Positions 15,251-23,067 of a DNA stretch of 28,139 nt are shown piece after piece. The notes under the pieces are model-generated. The model ran no database searches. It saw only the letters and a program-made list of their open reading frames with translations, and had not been told where the DNA came from. A program made the position numbers and the translations under genes. Source of the DNA: Bacteroidota bacterium. Lineage in GTDB: Bacteria; Bacteroidota; Bacteroidia; Chitinophagales; Chitinophagaceae. The DNA is taken from contig JAEZJD010000139.1 of the NCBI GenBank assembly GCA_023436425.1, positions 1-28,139 on the forward strand, in the 5' to 3' direction. Position 1 is the stretch's first letter. The number at the start of each line of letters is the position of its first letter.

Positions 15251-16237
15251 ATGAACGCACGATTTCTCAAATTGCTGCAAACCGCATTGGCAGCAATGGA
15301 CATCATTTCGCTGAACATAGCAGTGGTGCAGTGCCGCATCTTATTTGGCGACCGCATTCCCGACAACTTTAAAGACCACTATGTGCAGTTGTGGGCAGTT
15401 GCCAATGCAGCGTGGATCATTATCACTGTTGTCGGCAGCCTTTACAAGGAACAATACATTAAAAGTTTTGAGGTGTTCTCGCGGCGTACGATGCACGTGT
15501 TTGCATACTTCATGGCGGTAATGATGGTGTATCTTTTTTTTACCCGGCAGCTGGAGATCTCCCGGTGGTTTCTTGTAGGCAGCTTCGCCAGCATTGGGCT
15601 TTTCCTGCTTATGAACCGCTTCTGCTACCTCGCGGTGTACCAGTATGCGCGGCGCAAACGTTACCTCGTGAAGCGCATCCTGATTCTTGGTTATAATGAA
15701 ACGGGCAAGCGCCTCGCCAACTACCTTGAAGAAGAAATGATTGACGTGGAGATCGTAGGGTTCTGCGAAGAACAGGACAACATTCATGAACTGTCGCATT
15801 ATCCCATACTCGGCAACATTGGTGAAACTTTACTGGTATCGGAACAGCACCACGTTAATGAAATCTACTCCACAATTGCTCCTGAACATGATCTCGGCAT
15901 TTACCACCTGATGCGGGAAGCAGACAATGCCTGTATCGGCTTTAAGCTTGTTCCCGACCTAAGCTTCTTCATTCAGCGAAATGTGCACATAGATTATTTA
16001 AAAGACATGCCGATGTTGTCGGTGCGCAAGGAACCGCTGCACGATGTAGGCAACCGTGCACGCAAGCGTGCCATGGATATATTCATCAGCTTTCTGGTGA
16101 TCGTGCTGCTTCTTTCCTGGTTGGTGCCGCTGATTGCCTTACTAATTGTAATGGAGTCTAAAGGCCCGTATTTTTCAAACAGGCACGGACGGGAAGAAAC
16201 CGGAAAGTTTTTCAGTGCTACAAATTTCGAAGCATGA
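15251..16237 (+). CDS. Initiating polyprenyl glycosylphosphotransferase, N-terminal part (frameshifted)
   Basis: This frame encodes the first part of a WbaP/WcaJ-type enzyme, which attaches the first sugar-1-phosphate to undecaprenyl phosphate. It has four N-terminal transmembrane helices (about 8-130), a nucleotide-binding-like cytoplasmic domain beginning KRILILGYNETGKRLANYLE, and a further membrane helix (FLVIVLLLSWLVPLIALLIV) leading to MESKGP. After residue 306 the frame departs from the family: the expected VFFKQARTGRN appears only if one base is added between 16166 and 16169. The last 22 codons up to TGA 16235-16237 are therefore out-of-frame. The remainder of the enzyme is encoded at 16234-16641. 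Confidence 0.85.
   Translation: MNARFLKLLQTALAAMDIISLNIAVVQCRILFGDRIPDNFKDHYVQLWAVANAAWIIITVVGSLYKEQYIKSFEVFSRRTMHVFAYFMAVMMVYLFFTRQLEISRWFLVGSFASIGLFLLMNRFCYLAVYQYARRKRYLVKRILILGYNETGKRLANYLEEEMIDVEIVGFCEEQDNIHELSHYPILGNIGETLLVSEQHHVNEIYSTIAPEHDLGIYHLMREADNACIGFKLVPDLSFFIQRNVHIDYLKDMPMLSVRKEPLHDVGNRARKRAMDIFISFLVIVLLLSWLVPLIALLIVMESKGPYFSNRHGREETGKFFSATNFEA
16166..16171 (+). other. 1-base deletion (frameshift) in the priming transferase
   Basis: In-frame reading is AAA GGC CCG TAT TTT. The family expects Lys-Gly-Pro-Val-Phe-Phe-Lys-Gln, and adding one G after CCG gives CCG GTA TTT TTC AAA CAG, then GCA CGG ACG GGA AGA AAC. That restores one frame through to 16641. A single missing base accounts for the whole split. 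It could be a sequencing or assembly error or a true inactivating mutation. Confidence 0.75.
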
Positions 16238-16641
16238 GAATGAGCGATGACTGCCACACCAGGCAGGCAACGCGGAATGACAGCCGGCTTACAAAGATTG
16301 GAAAGTTTTTGCGCAAGAGCAACCTGGATGAATTCCCCCAATTCTGGAATGTGCTGATGGGAGATATGAGCCTTGTAGGACCGCGGCCGCACATGCTGAA
16401 ACATACAGATGATTACTCGGCTTTGATTGATGGGTACATGGTGCGCCAGTTTCTGAAACCGGGCATTACGGGTTGGGCACAGATCAACGGCTATCGTGGC
16501 GAAACGAAAACTGTGGATCAGATGAAGGCGAGGGTAGAGCATGACGTGTGGTATATGGAGAACTGGAGCCTTTTTCTTGACCTGAAAATCATGTTTCTCA
16601 CTTTCTGGAATATGGTGAAGGGTGAGAAGAATGCGTTTTGA
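16234..16641 (+). CDS. Initiating polyprenyl glycosylphosphotransferase, C-terminal catalytic part (frameshifted)
   Basis: 135 codons from the ATG that overlaps the stop of the N-terminal fragment (ATGA). The true reading frame is open further upstream, back to the deletion near 16168, where it encodes KQARTGRNRKVFQCYKFRSM. The fragment carries the hallmark catalytic signature of bacterial sugar transferases: ATRNDSRLTKIGKFLRKSNL, DEFPQFWNVL with the Asp-Glu pair, GDMSLVGPRPHML, FLKPGITGWAQINGYRGET and a terminal WNMVKGEKNAF. On its own it lacks the membrane helix and the conserved KGPxFFKQ segment, so independent activity is doubtful unless the frameshift is an artefact. Confidence 0.85.
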   Translation: MRMSDDCHTRQATRNDSRLTKIGKFLRKSNLDEFPQFWNVLMGDMSLVGPRPHMLKHTDDYSALIDGYMVRQFLKPGITGWAQINGYRGETKTVDQMKARVEHDVWYMENWSLFLDLKIMFLTFWNMVKGEKNAF

Positions 16642-16643
16642 GG

Positions 16644-16673
16644 TTTTGATTTTCGCTCTTCTAAAAATCAAAA
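16644..16673 (+). promoter_or_regulatory. AT-rich hairpin immediately before the acetyltransferase start
   Basis: TTTTGATTTT (16644-16653) and AAAATCAAAA (16664-16673) are a perfect 10-bp inverted repeat around a 10-base loop. The right arm ends 1 base before the ATG at 16675 and starts 22 bases after the preceding stop. Folded in mRNA it would occlude the ribosome-binding region. All but one pair in each arm are A-T, so it would be weak and could respond to temperature or to translation of the upstream gene. Confidence 0.5.
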
Positions 16674-16674
16674 A

Positions 16675-17256
16675 ATGAATTATGCACTAAGGGCCGACAC
16701 CATCAGAGTTAATGGTACTTACAAGTTTTCGTATTTACTTAAAGGTTTTTTGTTCACTCGAACGTTCCGCCCAATAATTACTTTGAGATTATGTCAGAGC
16801 TCAGGCGGTCGACGATTGTACTTGCCTGTTCACTTGATTTGTCGAATGCTTCACAGGTATGCTTGTAGCAAAGCGGGAATTGATTTGAGTTGGAAGACTT
16901 CGATAGGCTACGGTTTCATATTAACCCATGGTTGGGGAACCGTCATATCTCCACACGCAAATATTGGAAATAACGTCACAATTTTCAATGGGGCTCTAAT
17001 TGGAGCGCATATTAAAACCATTGAAGGCAAACAAGTCATTAAAAGTCCCAAAATAGAAGATCAGGTTTGGATAGGCGCCAACGCAGTCGTTGTTGGAGAC
17101 GTTGTGGTCGGAAAAGGTAGTAGGATTTTGGCGGGTTCGTTTGTTGCCGAATCCATTCCGCCGGGATCAGTAGTGAAGGGAAATCCTTCGAAAATAATTA
17201 GAGGAAATTGTACTGCTGATTGCTTTAACAGGGTTGATGAAAAAGCCTTACGTTGA
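16675..17256 (+). CDS. Hexapeptide-repeat O-acetyltransferase (serine acetyltransferase-like)
   Basis: 193 residues. A left-handed beta-helix acyltransferase of the CysE/WcaB type that probably O-acetylates the polysaccharide or its precursor with acetyl-CoA. The N-terminal helical part (1-80) is followed by hexapeptide coils from about residue 70: IDLSWKTSIGYGFILTHGWG with the likely catalytic His, TVISPHANIGNNVTIFNGAL, and after a loop DQVWIGANAVVVGDVVVGKG. It ends with the typical IPPGSVVKGNPSKIIRG. As the last gene before a 100-bp gap it likely closes the polysaccharide operon. A true serine acetyltransferase cannot be excluded but is unlikely in this context. Confidence 0.8.
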   Translation: MNYALRADTIRVNGTYKFSYLLKGFLFTRTFRPIITLRLCQSSGGRRLYLPVHLICRMLHRYACSKAGIDLSWKTSIGYGFILTHGWGTVISPHANIGNNVTIFNGALIGAHIKTIEGKQVIKSPKIEDQVWIGANAVVVGDVVVGKGSRILAGSFVAESIPPGSVVKGNPSKIIRGNCTADCFNRVDEKALR

Positions 17257-17358
17257 AGTTTTCGCTATGATCTTTAAAATGTAAATATCCAGGCGGCAAG
17301 CTGCTCGAACTACAACGCAAACCACAAATTAAAAACCATCAACTTTAACTGTTTCCCT

Positions 17359-18186
17359 GTGAAGACTTTCATTTTCTTGATTGCTGTTTCGCTATCTGTA
17401 GCAACAACTGCCCAAACACCTTTTGAGCAGAAGCTGCTCAACCAATTGAATGCAGCGCAGCCGGGCAAAACAGACCCGTTTAAGTATACACTTTACCCGA
17501 ACGATGCACAACAGGGCATGTTCATTCCATCGGGGTTCGGTGGCTATGGCGCTGCGATTTACGCGGGAGTGGGTGCCGTTTACCCCGAGCTTTACAGAAA
17601 CAACAAACTGGACGCAATTGCAACGGTCGGAGTGGCATTTGGCAATCCTGAAAAGTTCGCAAACATATCGGCGGGCGTGAACATGACAAGTCCAAAACAT
17701 CTTCGAAATTTCTCAGGCAACTTTCAGGTCAGTAGGGTGATAGCGAACATCGGCAGCGTAAGTGCAGGGGTGATGCAGGCCTTTGCTGATCCGGAAGTGA
17801 GCGATGCACCCGATCCTGATTTTTATATCGCCTTCAGCCGGGCGGCACTGCCTTCAAAAACCACCGGAATGTCCCGGCTCACCTACACCATCGGTTATGG
17901 CACGGACAGATATCGTATCAACAGTCCGCGGGATACCGCTGCCGGTAAAAGTCTATATGGTACAGGCGTGTTTGCCGGCGTATCGTATGAGATCCTGCCT
18001 CGTGTAAACGGCATTGTTGAATGGAGAGGGGTGAACCTTGGCATCGCATTAGGCACGAGACCATTTAAAAGATATCCGTTCTCGGTAGGTTTTGGCGTCG
18101 CCAATCTTACCCGCTTTGCAGGCGACAGAATCAATTTTGCATGTACTATGGGATATGGAATATCCCTTCAACGTTATAAATACTAA
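17359..18186 (+). CDS. Exported protein, probable outer-membrane beta-barrel
   Basis: 275 residues from a GTG that gives a clean signal peptide (KTFIFLIAVSLSVATTAQ, cleavage about residue 19-20). The mature part is rich in glycine and alternating hydrophobic/polar strands: GGYGAAIYAGVGAVYPELY, AIATVGVAFGNPEKFANISA, RLTYTIGYGTDRYRI, FSVGFGVANLTRFAG. It ends in aromatic FACTMGYGISLQRYKY, consistent with a small outer-membrane barrel. I recognise no named family. It is 2 bp upstream of a small exported proline-rich protein, so the two are probably co-expressed. It may or may not belong to the polysaccharide locus. Confidence 0.6.
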   Translation: MKTFIFLIAVSLSVATTAQTPFEQKLLNQLNAAQPGKTDPFKYTLYPNDAQQGMFIPSGFGGYGAAIYAGVGAVYPELYRNNKLDAIATVGVAFGNPEKFANISAGVNMTSPKHLRNFSGNFQVSRVIANIGSVSAGVMQAFADPEVSDAPDPDFYIAFSRAALPSKTTGMSRLTYTIGYGTDRYRINSPRDTAAGKSLYGTGVFAGVSYEILPRVNGIVEWRGVNLGIALGTRPFKRYPFSVGFGVANLTRFAGDRINFACTMGYGISLQRYKY

Positions 18187-18188
18187 TT

Positions 18189-18485
18189 ATGAGAAAAGCC
18201 GTAATGGCGATTGCGATCGTCGCACTGGCAGGCATCAGCCTTGATGCATCTGCACAAAGCAACAAGAGTAGCAAATCGGATAAGAATGTGCCTGCGCCAC
18301 CGTCAGGGACCCAGCCAAATCCTGGTTCAGGACCGGCAAAGCCACCAAAGCCCCCACGGTCAGAAGTGGCTAAAACCGAAGCTGCAACCGAGGCTACACC
18401 GGCGATAGGTGCACAGGCAGGACCCCGCACGGTGGCTTGGCCTGCTCCACCGGCAGCTCCCAAACGTAAGGCAAAGAAGCACTAA
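18189..18485 (+). CDS. Small exported proline/lysine-rich protein
   Basis: 98 residues. A signal peptide (RKAVMAIAIVALAGISLDAS then AQS) is followed by a low-complexity region rich in Pro, Ala, Lys and Ser (NVPAPPSGTQPNPGSGPAKP, then PPKPPRSE) and a basic end (PKRKAKKH). It is probably disordered and periplasmic or surface exposed; the basic proline-rich stretch could bind peptidoglycan or acidic polysaccharide, but that is a guess. It starts 2 bp after the outer-membrane-like gene, and a hairpin follows 9 bp after its stop. Confidence 0.6.
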   Translation: MRKAVMAIAIVALAGISLDASAQSNKSSKSDKNVPAPPSGTQPNPGSGPAKPPKPPRSEVAKTEAATEATPAIGAQAGPRTVAWPAPPAAPKRKAKKH

Positions 18486-18493
18486 ACGAATTG

Positions 18494-18510
18494 CCGGTCT
18501 TTGAGGCCGG
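18494..18510 (+). terminator. Weak hairpin after the proline-rich protein gene
   Basis: CCGGTC (18494-18499) pairs with GGCCGG (18505-18510) with one T-G wobble over a TTTGA loop, 9 bp after the stop. Only short T runs follow (TTT, later TTTTT at 18526-18530), so it is at best a partial terminator. Confidence 0.35.
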
Positions 18511-18615
18511 GGAGTTTACTGCATTTTTCCGGCTGATGCTTAAAAGGCATTACGGCCAAGGCTTGCTATGTCCATATCGCTTCACGCAAATATTTCTTTG
18601 AACGATTAATTCTCC

Positions 18616-19383
18616 ATGAAGAACTTTATCATCATTGCCGTTCTGATTGCCTTGAAGGCACCGGCGCAGCCGCCGGCACAAACATATACCATTGAACAAA
18701 CGCTGAACACCACAACGGTTATACAATCGAAAATACCCATTGAAACATTTTCGTTCCTGACGGTAACACAGGAAATACGTTTACAAAAAGCGCCTGATGG
18801 ATTTGCTGCAGACATACGCACTTTGCACATGCGCGACAGCGTGTATGCCAATGGAGAAACTGCGGTGTATACCTCGCAGCAGCCGCCACAGTCGCTCGGC
18901 AGCCGGGCCCTTGCGGCGCAAATGAGTGCAGTGCTAAAAGTGTCCACTAATGCGCATGGTGTGGTGCAATCGGCTACAGCAGAAACGAGCGACAATATAA
19001 CTATGATGTTGGGATTAATCTTCAATTCGCCGGTTGCAGGATCTGTGTTCCTCTATCCTCAGGTGAGCAGCAGGAAAAAATGGAAAGAAAACATCAACGT
19101 GGAAGGCGTATTGACGAAGGGTGAGTATGAAGTTTCCGGACGTGGCGATCGGCTCTCGGTGCGGTACACGACATCCACTGAAGCAAATGAATGGGCGACA
19201 ACCACAAATGGTTTGGCTATTGTGGACAAAACAACCGGCATCATATTGTCCCGGGAGGAAAAGTCGGTCACCTCTGCTTACAAAGAGATCAACGGCCATC
19301 TGCTGCCGGTCCAGATTTGGAAGGAGAAGATTGAAAAGACGAAAGGGATTGAAATTGCGAAACCCGTTAACGACACACTTTGA
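18616..19383 (+). CDS. Exported protein of unknown function
   Basis: 255 residues. A short signal peptide (KNFIIIAVLIALKAPAQ) is followed by a mature region of mostly beta character: YTIEQTLNTTTVIQSKIPIE, FSFLTVTQEIRLQKAPDGFA, then a late domain with YEVSGRGDRLSVRYTT, GLAIVDKTTGIILSREE and HLLPVQIWKEKIEKTKG. The TTGIILSREE pattern is like DUF6263-type and lipoprotein-like periplasmic proteins that measure changes in substrate-bound forms, but I cannot assign a family with confidence. It is exported, without a lipobox or internal membrane helix. A VanZ-like gene begins in its stop codon. Confidence 0.5.
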   Translation: MKNFIIIAVLIALKAPAQPPAQTYTIEQTLNTTTVIQSKIPIETFSFLTVTQEIRLQKAPDGFAADIRTLHMRDSVYANGETAVYTSQQPPQSLGSRALAAQMSAVLKVSTNAHGVVQSATAETSDNITMMLGLIFNSPVAGSVFLYPQVSSRKKWKENINVEGVLTKGEYEVSGRGDRLSVRYTTSTEANEWATTTNGLAIVDKTTGIILSREEKSVTSAYKEINGHLLPVQIWKEKIEKTKGIEIAKPVNDTL

Positions 19384-19748
19384 AACACCTTTCAATCCTC
19401 ATCGCAATAGTGATAACGATTTTCTTTTGCAGCTGGCCCGGTTTCAGTGCAGAAGCTTTGTTTCATCTGAAGTATCGCGTCTGGATTGACGTCGCTTTTC
19501 ATGGCAGCTACTTTTTTGTGTTGTCGGTTTTGCTGGTGCGCAAATTTCCTAACGGCAAACACTTTTTGTTGATAATGTTAGCCACTGCGGCTTGCCTGGA
19601 GTTTGTTCAATTATTAGTACCCGGTCGAACCTTTACACTTGTTGATTTGACAAGTAATGTTTCCGGGGTGGTTCTTGGATGGGTGACAGGAAAAATTGCA
19701 AATACTGGAAATCCACGTCCACTATGGAACGTGGGTCGGAATGCGTAA
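19380..19748 (+). CDS. VanZ-like family membrane protein
   Basis: 122 residues from a TTG that overlaps the preceding TGA; no ATG or GTG start is visible that would keep the first helix. Four hydrophobic segments are present: LSILIAIVITIFFCSWPGF, AFHGSYFFVLSVLLVR, FLLIMLATAACLEFVQLLV and LVDLTSNVSGVVLGWVTG. The pattern D-x3-H near the second helix, EFVQLLVPGRTFTLVDLTSN and the final Gly-rich helix is the VanZ-like signature. The domain is widespread and is known from teicoplanin resistance in vanA clusters, but most members have no defined function. Nothing here suggests glycopeptide resistance. Confidence 0.75.
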   Translation: MKHLSILIAIVITIFFCSWPGFSAEALFHLKYRVWIDVAFHGSYFFVLSVLLVRKFPNGKHFLLIMLATAACLEFVQLLVPGRTFTLVDLTSNVSGVVLGWVTGKIANTGNPRPLWNVGRNA

Positions 19749-19874
19749 ACAAATTAAAAGAGAAATCAGGTGGAAAGGTACGAACATTGTTTAGCCATCA
19801 CATTTCACATGTAAAATGATAATCTAATTAAAATCGGTTAGCTAGACTCGGACGTTTAGCTATTGGTGTATCCG

Positions 19875-19904
19875 ACCCCTGTTTCTACAGGGGTTTCTTT
19901 TTTT
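19875..19904 (+). terminator. Intrinsic terminator
   Basis: ACCCCTG (19875-19881) pairs perfectly with CAGGGGT (19888-19894) across a TTTCTA loop and is followed by TTCTTTTTTT. This is a textbook rho-independent terminator for + strand transcription. It ends the 17359-19748 gene group, or a short RNA from the preceding gap. Confidence 0.88.
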
Positions 19905-20061
19905 ATGCCAAAGTAAATTACATCATTTGTAGGAATTTAGAAAACAGCGTTCCCGCCGCTTTCTCGTTTTGAGCAGGATTTTTATTGGATGGAAATTAAT
20001 AATCCCGGCATCCATTAGTACCCTTCTGACGCGAATCATGTTATAGCTGCTCCTTTACCAT

Positions 20062-20069
20062 TAAGTTTG
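20062..20069 (+). promoter_or_regulatory. Bacteroidota -7 promoter box (TAAGTTTG)
   Basis: TAAGTTTG fits the Bacteroidota -7 consensus TAnnTTTG exactly. It lies 37 bp before the ATG at 20107, so a transcript would start near 20076, downstream of the alternative TTG codon that would otherwise be closest. A good -33 TTG at the proper distance was not found, so the call is moderate. Confidence 0.4.
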
Positions 20070-20106
20070 AACGCTTTTATCTGCATTGAAGCATTTGACT
20101 GTCTTA

Positions 20107-22032
20107 ATGAAAAAGTTTCTAACCTGTTGCAATGTTGTCTTGCTCCTGCTGCTATTCGCTACAACCTCTTTTTCTCAGCTTTGCAACGGCAGCCTTGGCG
20201 ACCCGATTGTGAATATTGACTTTGGATCCGGAGCTAATCAGGGGCAGCCCCTGGCTGCAGGTGTCACCAACTATTCTTTCTATTCTTCCTGTCCTAATGA
20301 CGGATTGTACACGATCGCGAATTCGTCTCCCGATTGTTTCAGCAACAGCTGGCACCTATTAAAGGAAGATCATACGCCCAATGATGTGAACGGCTATATG
20401 ATGATCGTAAATGCGTCGTACTCTCCCGGCGATTTCTTTGTGCAAACGGTTTCGGGTTTATGCGGCGGAACGACCTACGAATTCGCAAGCTGGATATTAA
20501 ACATCGAAAAAGCCAGTGCATGTGGTGCAAACCCGATAAAGCCGAATGTCACGTTCCAGATACAAACAACGGCGGGTACCGTGCTGATGACACACAACAC
20601 GGGAGACATCCCTTCTACTAACACTGCAGAATGGAAACAATATGGGCGGTACTTTACCACGCCACCTAATGTTACTTCAGTTGTCATTCGCATGTTCAAC
20701 AATGCGCCGGGCGGATGCGGGAATGACCTGGTGCTGGACGACATCACCTTTCGACCGTGCGGGGCTACCGTTTCTGCACTCATTGATAATGGTTCTGCGG
20801 TGGCCAATGTATGCAGCGGCGATCCGAAAGTGTTCACTTTTAGTCCGACGGTGAGCGGTGGAAATAATCTCGCTTACCAATGGCAGGTGAGCACTGATAA
20901 TGGTAGCAGCTGGAACGACATTGCCGGTGCAACAAGCCTTAGTTATGTACGCAATCCAACAGCGCCGGGCAACTATCTGTATCGCATAGCTGTAGCGGAA
21001 GCAAGTAATATTTCGTCTGCAAAATGCCGCGTGGTGTCGAACAGCATTACTGTTGTTGTGCATGATATACCCAATGTGAAGCTAACGTCAAACAATCCGG
21101 CGTGCGCCGGCGATACGCTCAAGTTAAATGCGGCAGCCGGTGGAGCTTATGCCTGGACCGGACCTGCGGGTTTCAACAGCACACTTCAAACGCCAGCCGT
21201 TAATGCAATAACGACAAGCAACAACGGAACTTATTGCCTGACATTTACGTCAGCTGCAGGGTGTACCAACAGCGATTGTATAACAGTGGCTGTGATTGAG
21301 CGTCCGGCTGCCAATGCCGGACCTGATGTATCGGTGTGTGAAGGAGCTTCGATTATATTGCAAGGCAGCGGCACAGCAACGACCTATTCGTGGGCACCTT
21401 CAGCCGGACTGTCGAGTGCAACCGTACTAACGCCAAATGCCAGTCCTGCTGATACTTCGACTTATGTTCTTACTGCGACCAGCGGAAGCTGCCGCACCAG
21501 CGACACCGTGCGGGTTTTTGTGTGGAAGAAGCCCACTGCAGATGCGGGCAAAGATCAGCAGGTGATGCAGGGAAGCAGTATTCAACTAGACGGTGCTATC
21601 AATGGCACTGATGTGACGTATTCATGGACACCAAATTACAGAATGGCGTCTGCGTCTACGCTGAATCCGGTTGTTTCGCCCGATACGGATACAACTTACA
21701 AATTAAGCGTTGTTTCCACTCATGGTTGCGGCACAGCGGTAGATGACGTTTTTGTGCGGGTGTACAAAAAGATCACTGTTCCCAATGCGTTTTCTCCAAA
21801 CGGGGATGGCATCAATGATACGTGGAGTATTGCGATGTTAAACACGTACGCAAATGCGGACGTAGTTGTTTTCAACCGATACGGTCAAACAGTTTTTCAC
21901 AGTAATGGCTATGCGCAGGAATGGAATGGCACGTTCCACGGGCGACCACTTCCGGTGGGCACTTACTACTACGCGATTGATACAAAAAGCGTATTTGGAA
22001 AATTTTCGGGCTGGGTAATGATCTTACGATGA
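20107..22032 (+). CDS. Multidomain secreted protein with type B T9SS sorting domain
   Basis: 641 residues from ATG 20107; a TTG at 20086 would add seven residues ahead of the signal peptide and lies near the promoter box, so ATG is preferred. The signal peptide is KKFLTCCNVVLLLLLFATTS then FSQ. A cysteine-rich jelly-roll-like domain follows (about 25-220, with WHLLKEDHTPNDVNGYMMIV, GGTTYEFASWILNI and GCGNDLVLDDITFRPCG). Then come Ig/PKD-like repeats (about 225-550, YQWQVSTDNGSSWNDIAGAT, YSWAPSAGLS, YSWTPNYRMASASTLNP). The last ~85 residues are the gliding-motility-associated C-terminal domain (VPNAFSPNGDGINDTWSI, NRYGQTVFHSNGYAQEWNG). It is likely exported by the type IX system to the surface as an adhesin, with the PorP/SprF protein encoded in an ATGA overlap. 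Confidence 0.88.
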   Translation: MKKFLTCCNVVLLLLLFATTSFSQLCNGSLGDPIVNIDFGSGANQGQPLAAGVTNYSFYSSCPNDGLYTIANSSPDCFSNSWHLLKEDHTPNDVNGYMMIVNASYSPGDFFVQTVSGLCGGTTYEFASWILNIEKASACGANPIKPNVTFQIQTTAGTVLMTHNTGDIPSTNTAEWKQYGRYFTTPPNVTSVVIRMFNNAPGGCGNDLVLDDITFRPCGATVSALIDNGSAVANVCSGDPKVFTFSPTVSGGNNLAYQWQVSTDNGSSWNDIAGATSLSYVRNPTAPGNYLYRIAVAEASNISSAKCRVVSNSITVVVHDIPNVKLTSNNPACAGDTLKLNAAAGGAYAWTGPAGFNSTLQTPAVNAITTSNNGTYCLTFTSAAGCTNSDCITVAVIERPAANAGPDVSVCEGASIILQGSGTATTYSWAPSAGLSSATVLTPNASPADTSTYVLTATSGSCRTSDTVRVFVWKKPTADAGKDQQVMQGSSIQLDGAINGTDVTYSWTPNYRMASASTLNPVVSPDTDTTYKLSVVSTHGCGTAVDDVFVRVYKKITVPNAFSPNGDGINDTWSIAMLNTYANADVVVFNRYGQTVFHSNGYAQEWNGTFHGRPLPVGTYYYAIDTKSVFGKFSGWVMILR

Positions 22033-23045
22033 AAGTTGTGTTTGCTATATCAACCCTGTTGTTTTGTATTCATCTGCATGCGCAGCAAAAGCCGCATTAT
22101 ACCCAATACATTTTGAACCAATACATCATCAACCCTGCGCTTACGGGTATTGAGAATTATACGGACATTAAAGTCAGTCACCGCAGACAGTGGACGGGGC
22201 TGGACGGTGCTCCTGTCACGTCTTATTTCACCGTTCATGCACCTATTGGCAAGCAGGATTATCGCACGACAGCAACATCGTTTGCAGTGCCCGGAGAAAA
22301 TCCAAGAGGTAATGCGTATTGGCAGAACTATACTGCGGCGGAAGCGCACCACGGCGTAGGCTTTCAATTGGTAAGCGATGTAGCAGGAGCCATGAGCAAC
22401 CTATCTGCAAAGGTGACGTATGCCTATCATTTAGGATTGGGAGCACGAACTAATTTATCGGGGGGTTTTGGTGCGGGCATTAACCGTATTGCTTTGGATG
22501 CTTCGAAACTCAACTTTGCCAACGCGAGTGTCGATCCGGTGGTGTACACAAGCGATCGAATCAACCGATCGAACTTTGACCTTGTTGGGGGACTTTATTT
22601 CTACTCAGCAGATTATTTCCTTGGGCTTTCAGCACAGCAGATCGTTCCTTCCAAAATTGATTTTTCTGATAATACTTTGGCGGTGCAAAACGGAACGACC
22701 GTACCGCATGTTTTTGTTTCATCGGGCTACCGTTTCCTGCTAAGTGAAGATGTGAATGTGATTCCCTCAGTCATGATCAAATATATTCAGCCGCTGCCGC
22801 TGCAGGTGGAAACAAATGTGAAGTTCCAGTTCAGAGACCTGCTTTGGGCAGGGGGCAGCTACAGGCATAGAGATGCAGTGGCAGGAATGGTAGGCGTAAA
22901 TCTCTCTAATTTTATTAATGTTGGCTACTCGTACGATCACCCGATATCTGCCATCAATCATTTCAGCAAAGGCTCGCATGAATTGTTGCTCGGGTTTATT
23001 TTGGGTAACCACTACAGCGACACCTGCCCACGGAATGTTTGGTGA
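22029..23045 (+). CDS. PorP/SprF family type IX secretion-associated outer-membrane protein
   Basis: 338 residues beginning in an ATGA overlap with the T9SS substrate gene. The signal peptide KVVFAISTLLFCIHLHAQ is followed by the hallmark N-terminus QQKPHYTQYILNQYIINPAL and SHRRQWTGLDGAP, where the pattern Y-NP-L-G and RxQWxG defines the family. The rest is a beta-barrel (YAYHLGLGARTNLSGGFGAG, GGLYFYSADYFLGLSAQQIV, YSYDHPISAINHFSKGSHEL). PorP/SprF proteins act with the T9SS and are typically encoded beside a single large type B cargo, where they are thought to help export or anchor it. This gene pair fits exactly. Confidence 0.92.
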   Translation: MKVVFAISTLLFCIHLHAQQKPHYTQYILNQYIINPALTGIENYTDIKVSHRRQWTGLDGAPVTSYFTVHAPIGKQDYRTTATSFAVPGENPRGNAYWQNYTAAEAHHGVGFQLVSDVAGAMSNLSAKVTYAYHLGLGARTNLSGGFGAGINRIALDASKLNFANASVDPVVYTSDRINRSNFDLVGGLYFYSADYFLGLSAQQIVPSKIDFSDNTLAVQNGTTVPHVFVSSGYRFLLSEDVNVIPSVMIKYIQPLPLQVETNVKFQFRDLLWAGGSYRHRDAVAGMVGVNLSNFINVGYSYDHPISAINHFSKGSHELLLGFILGNHYSDTCPRNVW

Positions 23046-23067
23046 TGGTAGAAGTTCCACGTCGGTG

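Larger units (their letters stand above)
19749..20106 (+). other. Intergenic region with terminator and promoter-like box
   Basis: About 358 bp without a gene. The left 126 bp up to the terminator hold short direct repeats (TTAGCT at 19838 and 19855) and a 5-bp stem TCGGA/TCCGA, which could be the 3' untranslated region of the VanZ-like gene or a small RNA. The strong terminator is at 19875-19904. Further right there is a TAAGTTTG box (20062-20069). No tRNA, repeat array or coding frame was found. Confidence 0.5.

Noticed and set aside
19380..19748. Glycopeptide resistance determinant
   Set aside because: The VanZ-like domain is common in unrelated bacteria and no vanHAX or regulator genes are nearby.
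19800..19904. tRNA or riboswitch before the terminator
   Set aside because: No cloverleaf arms or T-loop consensus could be folded and no riboswitch motif is recognised; only a short stem and the terminator are clear.
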